This document shows positions 45,565 through 53,040 of a stretch of 56,108 bases of DNA, piece by piece. Every line of letters begins with the position of its first letter. Position 1 is the stretch's first letter. Made by a program: the position numbers and the translations under genes. Location: assembly GCA_003142475.1 (NCBI GenBank), contig PLMK01000042.1, positions 29,079-85,186 of the forward strand, given 5' to 3'. The notes beneath the pieces were generated by a model, which was not told where the DNA came from, did no database searches, and worked only from the letters and a program-made list of their open reading frames with translations. The stretch comes from Ignavibacteriota bacterium. Its GTDB lineage: Bacteria > Bacteroidota > Ignavibacteria > UBA10030.

Positions 45565-45891
45565 CGGCAAAGAATAATGCTGCTTTATAGATTTTGTGTG
45601 TTTTAATTTGCAGCAACTCTGAAGATCAATCCAGGTGTTTTTTTATACGATATTACGATTGCAATTTTTGTTCATAATAGTGTTTCGTAAATATCGAAGA
45701 GTCGAAGAGATAGCCCAGGATGATCGCAGGAAATATTCTTTTACTAGTGAAATGAGAGGATATTGTTTTACACAACCAAGATGCTTTCATAGCCTGATAT
45801 CATTCTTTGTTCTAGCTATATCAATGAAGCGATAAGGAATCCGTGATTCTTTTTTTGATAATAGCCAACGAAGTACTTTGGGATGAAAATA
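45565..45891. other. Gene-free convergent gap
   Basis: The gap lies between the 3' ends of the regulator and the GH105 gene. Short open frames here have no recognisable content. No hairpin followed by a T run was identified on either strand. Confidence 0.4.
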
Positions 45892-47028
45892 TTATCTCAG
45901 CAAAGCCGTTGCGCACCACAGCACAGGCGCCTGACCATGCAAGTCTCCAACATTTCGTTTGCGATCATAATAATACTGAAGTTCATTCTTCTTACTTGTC
46001 CCCTCACATACTTCATGTGTATCCGCATGATCATCAATTGTTTTTATGATGCCGAGCCATCCTTTTCGTGCAGCAGGCCCATATATTGTTTCATCCAGTA
46101 GCCCGTTTTTGACTCCGGTGATAAAAGCAAATGTAAACATTGCGGAACATGAAGTTTCCGGCCATGCGTCTGCTTTATCAATGAGTTGATGCCACATACC
46201 AGTTGTGTCCTGATATTTCAGCAGCGTTGCCATCATTTTTTTATACCCTGCAAGTATTCTGGCTTGTTGAGGATGATCGGCATTCAACTCTTTCAACAAG
46301 AGAGACATACCACTCGCCATCCACCCATTTCCGCGTCCCCAGAAATATGGAACATCAGGTGCATGATAGAAGAGGCCGTTAGATTGCTGCAGTGAATCAA
46401 GATACATGACCATCTCCTTCGCTGCTCTGTCTAAATATTTTTGGCTGCCTGTTGCACGATACGCTTGAGTTTGCACTGCTGTAATCATAAACATATCATC
46501 GATCCACAATCGGGTTTGCCAGGTTAGTCCTTGTTCATAGAAGGAATGAGATTGTGGCGTCACTCGGGGCCCTTCCGGTGGTCCCCATTGCTTGTCGGCC
46601 ATTTGTATTCCTACATCCAAATATTTTTGTTCTTTGGTTTGTAGATATAACTCAAGCGGTACTGCTCCAAAAACTGTAAAATCGACGTGATCAGGAACAG
46701 GAACCATGGTTTTTGCAGAGTCGAAAAGCGGTGTAAAACGATCGACAAGATGTTGAAGCAATACTTGATCATTTATGATGCCGGCAAATTGCAACGCTCC
46801 GTACCAGGTGCAAACTTCGGGATATGTAATAGTGGTTGATGTATTGATGGCAGAATGAGGAGTCGCGACAAAACGTTCGGCAACCCGTCTTCCGATTTCT
46901 TGCGGAGAAGATCCATCCGGCCATGATAAAAATTCATGAAAGGATTTTCTCTGTGATAGCAGCTGGGTATAACACCCAACTATAATGAAGATGCTTATGA
47001 GAAATACCCACCGCACGATTTTGTTCAT
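45892..47028 (-). CDS. GH105-type unsaturated rhamnogalacturonyl/uronyl hydrolase, lipoprotein
   Basis: About 378 residues from the ATG at 47028, which starts a compact lipoprotein signal (MNKIVRWVFLISIFIIVGC); ATG codons at 47037 and 47064 are also in frame. The (alpha/alpha)6-barrel family is recognised from TWQTRLWIDDMFMITAVQ (catalytic Asp in the WxDDMFM motif), YFWGRGNGWMASGM, and MWHQLIDKADAWPETSCSAMF. GH105/GH88 enzymes remove the 4,5-unsaturated uronic acid left by pectin or rhamnogalacturonan lyases. A periplasmic, lipid-anchored location is likely. It is convergent with the regulator gene and close to the receptor and beta-helix genes, which supports a pectin/rhamnogalacturonan theme for the region. 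Confidence 0.9.
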   Translation of the reverse strand: MNKIVRWVFLISIFIIVGCYTQLLSQRKSFHEFLSWPDGSSPQEIGRRVAERFVATPHSAINTSTTITYPEVCTWYGALQFAGIINDQVLLQHLVDRFTPLFDSAKTMVPVPDHVDFTVFGAVPLELYLQTKEQKYLDVGIQMADKQWGPPEGPRVTPQSHSFYEQGLTWQTRLWIDDMFMITAVQTQAYRATGSQKYLDRAAKEMVMYLDSLQQSNGLFYHAPDVPYFWGRGNGWMASGMSLLLKELNADHPQQARILAGYKKMMATLLKYQDTTGMWHQLIDKADAWPETSCSAMFTFAFITGVKNGLLDETIYGPAARKGWLGIIKTIDDHADTHEVCEGTSKKNELQYYYDRKRNVGDLHGQAPVLWCATALLR

Positions 47029-47085
47029 CGTAATCATCGGCGCTCTTGGGAGTGATTGTGACATTCGATTTGTGAGAGTGTTTAC

Positions 47086-47111
47086 GCTGAAAGTATATTA
47101 AAGTTTTCAGC
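47086..47111. promoter_or_regulatory. Inverted repeat upstream of the GH105 gene
   Basis: GCTGAAA and TTTCAGC flank a 12-nt AT-rich centre, 22-58 bp upstream of the possible start codons. It is a candidate operator; no known regulator was matched. Confidence 0.35.
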
Positions 47112-47387
47112 CAAAGTCGAGGGTTTTTGTCCCATTACTTAAGGCATCCACTAAAGTAAAAAGGTGTACATGGGAAGAAAATTAAAATGAATCCATTTCT
47201 AGAGCAAAGCGACTAATTAGTAGTGTTCAATTTAAGTGTCTTTTTCCAAACCCATCTTTGCATATCAATTTACATCCATGCTTTCTTGATAATTACTAAA
47301 ATCGCTAAAAGGAGACTCAAACTCTAAACTGAATTCGGTGAGGTTCACTTCTCTGCTATAAAAAGAACTTATTCCGAAAATATTCGG
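47112..47387. other. Gene-free gap between GH105 and the receiver gene
   Basis: No recognisable coding content. The 77-codon open frame ending at 47265 is mostly a reading through the leader-like repeat at 47388-47486 and is not called. Confidence 0.4.
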
Positions 47388-47486
47388 CTTCCTCTCAGTA
47401 TATGGTGTCAAGAGTCCCGCTGTACGGGATGCCGAACAGCAGCTTTTGTTCCAGACACAGCCGAAAGTTTGCTCGTCTAATCTGCT
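47388..47486 (-). repeat. 99-bp leader-like repeat, copy 1 (no gene follows it)
   Basis: Aligns without gaps to 52430-52528, with about three quarters of positions identical. On the minus strand it ends in a TGAGAGGAAG ribosome-binding-like block, as copy 2 does, but no start codon or gene follows. The hairpin arms (47417-47427 and 47432-47442) carry two mismatches. Its other end overlaps the stop codon of the receiver gene, marking a likely rearrangement boundary. Confidence 0.75.
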
Positions 47487-47970
47487 ATTTTTCTTCACTG
47501 TCCCTTAATGCTTCTTCCGTTTGTTTGCGTTCCTGAATAAGCTTCCACTCGCGCAAAATGCGCTCTATCGTGTGGGGCATTTCCTTAAAAGCTTCCGTAG
47601 ACTTCACTATATAATCGAGCGCTCCAGCTTTCTTCGCCTTGACAGCAATTTTCTCATCGCCAGAACTGGTAATTACCACGATTGGAAACAATCCGGCTTC
47701 TGGCGGAGACGTCAGCACTTCTAAAGCTTTTCCATCGGGGAGGTGTATGTCTATCAAAGCTATGTCCGGCAATGAAGTCGCAATGATGTTGCGATACTCC
47801 TTCAATGAGCCTGCAACCTTCAATGTATAATTCGGTTTAGCGGATTGAATAGTATGACGCATGACTGCAACATGTGTCGGTTCATCCTCTACAAGAAGGA
47901 TATATGGCGAATGTGATTTGGGGGATGAGGAGATTTCTGGATTTGTGTGCTTTTTCTTAAAAAGTGCCAT
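47485..47970 (-). CDS. Receiver-domain protein ending in a sensor-kinase linker (truncated hybrid kinase?)
   Basis: About 161 residues from the ATG at 47970, preceded by AGGAG; 11 upstream codons are unsupported. After a basic start (MALFKKKH) comes one receiver domain: acidic pocket in LLVEDEPTH, phospho-acceptor Asp in IALIDIHLPDG, Thr/Ser in VVITSSGD and Lys in DYIVKSTE. The C-terminus, RILREWKLIQERKQTEEALRDSEEK in two parts, is the coiled linker that in the neighbouring hybrid kinase leads into a PAS domain, but a TAG ends the protein there. It is either a stand-alone response regulator or the front of a kinase whose PAS and kinase parts were lost; the leader-like repeat overlapping the stop favours loss. 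Confidence 0.85.
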   Translation of the reverse strand: MALFKKKHTNPEISSSPKSHSPYILLVEDEPTHVAVMRHTIQSAKPNYTLKVAGSLKEYRNIIATSLPDIALIDIHLPDGKALEVLTSPPEAGLFPIVVITSSGDEKIAVKAKKAGALDYIVKSTEAFKEMPHTIERILREWKLIQERKQTEEALRDSEEK

Positions 47971-48237
47971 GGTAATACTCCTGCTATATTGTATACCGCA
48001 CAACTAACTTCGGAGATACTTTTAAAAAGTTCGCTGTACAAAATATTCAGCCGCACTATGGTTATACAATTCTTCTTCCGATCATTTATTTTCTTACTTA
48101 TTTTGTTAATCGTTTTTTCATTTAGATCTCCCTTAAGGTTCTTTGCACATTAGGACATATACCATCCGAAAATTTTGCGTCAGTATATTCGTTGATATAC
48201 TCTTCAGCCTATCCCCAATATCCTTATATTGATAAAT

Positions 48238-51200
48238 TTATTTTTCCCTTTCATCCAACACTTCTCGTAATTTCCGCAGAACTTCATCTGGACTGTATGG
48301 TTTCTGAATAAAACCTTTCGCTCCGGCTTTATAAAGTTCAGACTTCACATGCGGTTCAAAGAATCCGCTCGCGAAAATTACACTGACATTCGGATCAATA
48401 TCTCTAAGTTTTTTATGCACATCCGTCCCCGTCATTCCCGGCAAGCCCATATCGGTGAGGACAATATCAATCTCTTTCTTATGTTGTTTGTACACTTTGA
48501 TCGCATCGTTGCCATCCTGTGCTGTATATACTTTGTATCCTTTGGATTCAAGCAAAAGACGCACTATCTCTATGAGGGCATCTTCATCCTCTATAAGTAA
48601 TAGAGTCTCTGTACCGCCTGTTGTAAATGGCTCAGCTGATAAAGAAGCATCTGCCTGTTGTTCACTCATTATCGGAATTGGGAAGTAGAGCCGAAATGTC
48701 GTTCCTCGTCCCAATACGCTCTCCACATCGATGAAGCCATGATGTGACTGTACAACTCCATAGACAACAGCGAGGCCAAGTCCGGTTCCCTTCCCTTGTT
48801 CTTTTGTCGTAAAGAATGGATCGAATATTTGGCGGCGCGTCGCCTCATCCATTCCTTCACCGGTATCGGTAACACTGACACAGATATATGAATCTTGGTC
48901 AGCGGCGGGGAATTTTTCTTGTACTTGGCCCTTAGTTTGTTTCTCAGCTCTGATGGTTAGCAAACCACCTTTTGGCATGGCATCCCGGGCATTCACACAG
49001 AGATTCAACAGCACTTGATGGAGCTGTGTGCGGTCGGCAATGATTAATGGAAGTTCTTTATCAACATCCTCTATTAAAGTGATTATTTTTGGGAAGGTTT
49101 GCATGAACATAGAGATAAGCTCATGTATCAAATCGACGATGCTCATAGGTTCGGATATGACATCCGTTTTCCGGGCGAATGTGAGAATCTGCCGAACAAG
49201 TGCAGCGCCACGCCCGACAGCATTGTTAATGATTCCCAGACTTTCACGAAATTTTTCCGGACTCAACGTCCCTTGTTCCATAATCGTGGAGTACCCTAAA
49301 ATAATCCCGAGGATGTTATTGAAGTCATGCGCAATACCGCCGGCAAGCGTGCCAATGCTCTCCATTTTTTGTGATTGAAATAATTCCTTTTGGAGTTTCT
49401 TCTGTTCTGTGATATCCTGTCCTTGTGCAATTGTAGATACAAGTGTCTGGCCATCTGCTGCATAGATTTTTGCTGAACTCCATAGGACACTGTGAACATT
49501 CCCATCCTTGCAGAGAATAGGAATTTCAACCGTTATTTGGTGATCGCCCTCTGAGGTTTGTACAATGAGAGATAAAGAAGATTTTCTGCTCTCGGCAGGG
49601 AAAAGCATTTCCAGATGCTTACCGATAACATCGTGAATCGTATAGCCCGTTAGCCGTTCTAGTGCCTGATTGAACCGTGTGATTTTAAAATGAGGATCCC
49701 AGACAATAATGGGCGCATTCGCGAAACTAAGTAGGTTCTCAAGATAGTCGTGGGTTTCCCGCAGCGTTTCTTCCGCCTGCTTGCGCTCGGTGATGTCCTG
49801 CACCGTCCCGACGATGAAAATAAGATTCCCCACGTCATCATATTTGCCCAGGAAAGTCGAGAAATAGTATCCGATACTTTTGTCCGGACGGAGGAACCGT
49901 TGTTCATATGAGCCCTTTTCATGAGATTCCATCGCCTTCCGTATCAATTCTTTATCTCGCTCGTGATCCTTGGGCCACGGTGATAATGCCATGATTGAAT
50001 CGATTTGTGGAGTGAATGTTTTAGGATCAAGTTGAAATGTTTTGAACACTTCCTCCGACCATTCAACATCACCAGTCCTCACGTCCCATATCCAATGGCC
50101 TAATTGAGCCATTTTTTGAGTTTCATTTAGTTGTCTTTCGCTCTCGCGCAACGCCTCTTCGGCTTGCCTGCGCTCGGTAACGTCAATGGTGTACCCAGCA
50201 AGGTAACGTGGCTTTCCTTCGATATGAAGTGGAAATTTAATTGTCGTATAGTATCGGCCATTGAGTTCCTCATCAACAATAATCTCTTTACCTTCTTTTA
50301 GAATTCTCATATCGTCTGCAACCATACTCTTAGCAAGCTCGGATGGAAAAAGGTCTTCCATGTTTTTACCAAGTAATTCCGCCATCGGTTTGCCCAGCAT
50401 TGTTTCAAAGTTTTTACTCAGCCGAATTGCGCGAATATTCTCATCTTTGAAGAAGACATACACTGGACTGTGATCCATAAATTGTTTGAAAATTTCCTCG
50501 CTATCTCGTAATGCTTCTTCTACCCGCTTGCGCTCAGTGATATCATGAATAATTGAATGAAGAACATCTTTTCCCTTCATTTCGATTCTACTGCTAAACA
50601 CTTCAACATCTCTAATCGATCCATCGGCCCTGCGGTGACAAAATTCAAAGTGGGTTCGCCCTTCCAATTTCACTTGATGCATTAGATCATTCACTTCTTC
50701 ATGGATAAGTGTATTGATCTGATGTATATTCATTTGCTTAAGCTCTTCGCGTGTCCATCCATAGTACTGGACCGCAGCATTATTCGCATCAAGAATTGTA
50801 CCAGTATCGGGATCCAAAATAATCTTGATCGCCGAATGATTCTCGAACAATTTCCGATAGCTTTCCTCACTCTCCCGCAAGGCTTCTTCTGCCTGCTTGC
50901 GTTCTGTGATGTCACGTGCAGAAGATAAGGCACCAGTCACATTTCCACTTCTATCCTTAAGTACACGGCACCACCAGGCAAGCAGACGCTTCTCTCCATC
51001 TTTTCGCCGCTGCCAGCTCTCTATGTAGATTATATCTTCATTGCCATTGAAGAGAGGCTGAGCAACATTATAAGTATCTTGATCACCTTCGAAGTAATAA
51101 GAAGCCTCTTTTCCGATGACATCATTGCCAAAGAAATCCATTCCGGCTTTATTTGCCCAAGTGTAAATTTTCTTATTATCAACTTCCATGATGATGTCAG

Positions 51201-52422
51201 GGACAGCCGCGAGTATAGCTTGTTGGCGCATATTAACGGCGGATAATTCTTCCTCTGCCCGTTTGCGTTCAGTGATGTCCAACATTGAAACAACAGATTG
51301 GTGAGTTGCTGGGATTAATCCAATAGATAGTGTTGTGTCCCTGACCTCTCCCTTGGCGTTGAGTAAATGAACATCATATCGGTTGGGAACGCTCTCGGGT
51401 TTTTGATAGCGTAGTTGACTATTTCTCCTCATCAGTTCAAGACTGTCAGGCGCAACATATTTTGTCCAGCTTGTTCCAACCAATTTTTCTGGAGAGTAAC
51501 CTGTTACAGAAAGACATTCATTATTAGCTAACGAAATAATCGTATTCTCATCAACAATCATTGTTGCATTGCCAGTGTTCTCGAATATACTTCGATAAAC
51601 ATCCTGTGATTTCTTCAATTCCTCTTCCGCCCACTTGCGTTCGGTGATATCTGTGATAGTACCAACATAACCGACTATTTTATTCTTCTCATCCTTTTCC
51701 GGAACTGCTTGACCTATCACCCAGGCAATTGTTCCATCCTTCCGAACAAAACGATATTCTGCATAAGAAGCATTGTGTGCATGTATTGCTTTTTTCCAGC
51801 CGCTGCTCAGCTTTTCTTTATCGTCATTATGAACTGCGTTGAACCATCCGTTTCCCAATGCTTCTTCTTTCGACAAGCCTGATATTTGGCACCATCGCGG
51901 GTTTACATACGTAGTAGATCCTTCCGCATCTGTCTGAAAAATCCCTACGGGCGAATTTTCTGCAAGCACCTGAAATCGTTGCTCACTTTCGCGCAATGAA
52001 TCTTCTGCCAGATGACGTGTTTGTTTTTCCTTGACTTCGTCAAGCGCACGTTTAATAGCTAATGGAAGTCTTGCCATACGATCCTTTAAGACATAATCGA
52101 CAGCTCCCTTCTTTATAAGATCTATGGCAATATCTTCTCCGATCGATCCAGAGACGCAGATAAAGGGAATTTCCGGACGCAAGTCGTTGGATAATTGCAA
52201 TGCCCCGAATGCATCGAATCCAGGTACACTGAAATCACTTAAGATGATGTCATAATTATTACCGCGAAGTAAAGAAGTAAACTCCTTTTTATTCTCAGTA
52301 CATTTTATGCTGAGATCATATCCGGCATCTATCAGCAATTCTCTGATGATCTCGACGTCTTTCAGCGAGTCCTCAAGATACAGGACTTTTAACGATGTCT
52401 TTTCAATCGTCTTTTGTTTCAT
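48238..52422 (-). CDS. Hybrid histidine kinase: receiver, seven PAS, kinase core, receiver
   Basis: About 1,394 residues. The ATG at 52422 has GAGAGGAAG ahead of it; the 28 codons upstream read through a hairpin and were excluded. Order: receiver (LYLEDSLKDVE, DIILSDFSVPG) at residues 1-125; seven PAS units separated by DITERKxAEEALRESEE-type linkers, beginning at roughly 140, 265, 390, 515, 640, 755 and 885; HisKA with His in GGIAHDFNNILG near 1030; HATPase with VLLNLCVNARDAM, DTGEGMDE and GKGTGLGLAVV; and a C-terminal receiver (DIVLTDMGLPG). There are no membrane helices, so it senses cytoplasmic or diffusible signals. The kinase type is that of soluble hybrid kinases using the C-terminal receiver in a phosphorelay. 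Confidence 0.93.
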   Translation of the reverse strand: MKQKTIEKTSLKVLYLEDSLKDVEIIRELLIDAGYDLSIKCTENKKEFTSLLRGNNYDIILSDFSVPGFDAFGALQLSNDLRPEIPFICVSGSIGEDIAIDLIKKGAVDYVLKDRMARLPLAIKRALDEVKEKQTRHLAEDSLRESEQRFQVLAENSPVGIFQTDAEGSTTYVNPRWCQISGLSKEEALGNGWFNAVHNDDKEKLSSGWKKAIHAHNASYAEYRFVRKDGTIAWVIGQAVPEKDEKNKIVGYVGTITDITERKWAEEELKKSQDVYRSIFENTGNATMIVDENTIISLANNECLSVTGYSPEKLVGTSWTKYVAPDSLELMRRNSQLRYQKPESVPNRYDVHLLNAKGEVRDTTLSIGLIPATHQSVVSMLDITERKRAEEELSAVNMRQQAILAAVPDIIMEVDNKKIYTWANKAGMDFFGNDVIGKEASYYFEGDQDTYNVAQPLFNGNEDIIYIESWQRRKDGEKRLLAWWCRVLKDRSGNVTGALSSARDITERKQAEEALRESEESYRKLFENHSAIKIILDPDTGTILDANNAAVQYYGWTREELKQMNIHQINTLIHEEVNDLMHQVKLEGRTHFEFCHRRADGSIRDVEVFSSRIEMKGKDVLHSIIHDITERKRVEEALRDSEEIFKQFMDHSPVYVFFKDENIRAIRLSKNFETMLGKPMAELLGKNMEDLFPSELAKSMVADDMRILKEGKEIIVDEELNGRYYTTIKFPLHIEGKPRYLAGYTIDVTERRQAEEALRESERQLNETQKMAQLGHWIWDVRTGDVEWSEEVFKTFQLDPKTFTPQIDSIMALSPWPKDHERDKELIRKAMESHEKGSYEQRFLRPDKSIGYYFSTFLGKYDDVGNLIFIVGTVQDITERKQAEETLRETHDYLENLLSFANAPIIVWDPHFKITRFNQALERLTGYTIHDVIGKHLEMLFPAESRKSSLSLIVQTSEGDHQITVEIPILCKDGNVHSVLWSSAKIYAADGQTLVSTIAQGQDITEQKKLQKELFQSQKMESIGTLAGGIAHDFNNILGIILGYSTIMEQGTLSPEKFRESLGIINNAVGRGAALVRQILTFARKTDVISEPMSIVDLIHELISMFMQTFPKIITLIEDVDKELPLIIADRTQLHQVLLNLCVNARDAMPKGGLLTIRAEKQTKGQVQEKFPAADQDSYICVSVTDTGEGMDEATRRQIFDPFFTTKEQGKGTGLGLAVVYGVVQSHHGFIDVESVLGRGTTFRLYFPIPIMSEQQADASLSAEPFTTGGTETLLLIEDEDALIEIVRLLLESKGYKVYTAQDGNDAIKVYKQHKKEIDIVLTDMGLPGMTGTDVHKKLRDIDPNVSVIFASGFFEPHVKSELYKAGAKGFIQKPYSPDEVLRKLREVLDEREK

Positions 52423-52429
52423 TTGATTA

Positions 52430-52528
52430 CTTCCTCTCAACATGTGGTATTGGGAGTTCCGCTGTACGGGATACCGTACAGCGGCATCTGCTCCCGACAC
52501 ATTCACAAGTTTGTCAGTCTGTTCTGCT
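52430..52528 (-). repeat. 99-bp leader repeat, copy 2 (5' leader of the hybrid kinase)
   Basis: Partner of 47388-47486. This copy leads directly into the ribosome-binding site and ATG of the hybrid kinase. It contains a perfect hairpin (52459-52484). No other copy was noticed in the window. Confidence 0.75.
52459..52484 (-). promoter_or_regulatory. 11-bp hairpin with tetraloop in the hybrid-kinase leader
   Basis: CCGCTGTACGG and CCGTACAGCGG pair perfectly around GATA (TATC on the minus-strand RNA). It lies about 37 nt upstream of the start codon and does not cover the ribosome-binding site. No T run follows, so it is more likely a protein-binding or mRNA-stability element than a terminator. 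Confidence 0.6.
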
Positions 52529-52602
52529 TACTGTCAGGATGTAAATTCTGACGGTACAAAAATACTTTTTTTACATCGTCTATTTTTTAAATTTATCTAT
52601 AT

Positions 52603-53040
52603 TCATTCTGGTGGTAATTCGTTTATGACTGCCCAAAATATACCAACCTGCTTCACTGCTTCCATAAAATCTTGAAAATCTACAGGCTTCACTACATAAG
52701 CATTCGCTCCCAATTCATAGCATCTCTTTAAGTCCGGCTCTTCACGAGAGGATGTCAGCATGACGACCGGGAGCATTTTCAGCGTAGGATCACTTCGTAT
52801 AGCTTTAAGTACTTCTATGCCGTCCATGCGTGGCATTTTAATATCGAGCAATACCACCGCCGGATTCCCCTGTCTGCGCATTTTATATTTACCTTCGCAG
52901 CACAGAAATTCCATCGCTTCCAAGCCATCTTTTACAACAGTAACTTGGTTGGCGAGATTATGTTCTGACAAAGCTTCAAGTGTTAATTCGACATCTTTTG
53001 GATTATCCTCTGCTAACAATATTGTTCTTAGATCGCCCAT
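52603..53040 (-). CDS. Single-domain response regulator (Rcp1-like)
   Basis: A 145-residue protein that is almost entirely one receiver domain: acidic residues in ILLAEDNPKDVELT, phospho-acceptor Asp in VVLLDIKMPRMDG, Thr/Ser in VVMLTSSREE and Lys in AYVVKPVDF. The insertion after CCEGKYKMRRQGNPA is typical of phytochrome-associated regulators of the Rcp1 class. There is no output domain. Its start lies 13 bp inside the end of the upstream sensor kinase, so the two are translationally coupled and the kinase is the probable phospho-donor. It may pass the phosphate on or act by protein binding. Confidence 0.93.
   Translation of the reverse strand: MGDLRTILLAEDNPKDVELTLEALSEHNLANQVTVVKDGLEAMEFLCCEGKYKMRRQGNPAVVLLDIKMPRMDGIEVLKAIRSDPTLKMLPVVMLTSSREEPDLKRCYELGANAYVVKPVDFQDFMEAVKQVGIFWAVINELPPE

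Noticed and set aside
47265-47498. 77-codon minus-strand open frame
   Set aside because: Most of it translates the 99-bp leader-like repeat, whose other copy is non-coding leader, so coding use is unlikely.
49750-51660. Regularly spaced repeats suggesting a CRISPR-like array
   Set aside because: The repeats are in-frame PAS linkers within one protein, with 320-350 bp between them and coding conservation.
52423-52506. Upstream extension of the hybrid kinase to 52506
   Set aside because: The extra codons read through a perfect hairpin and a repeated leader, while the ATG at 52422 has a proper ribosome-binding site and begins just before the receiver domain.
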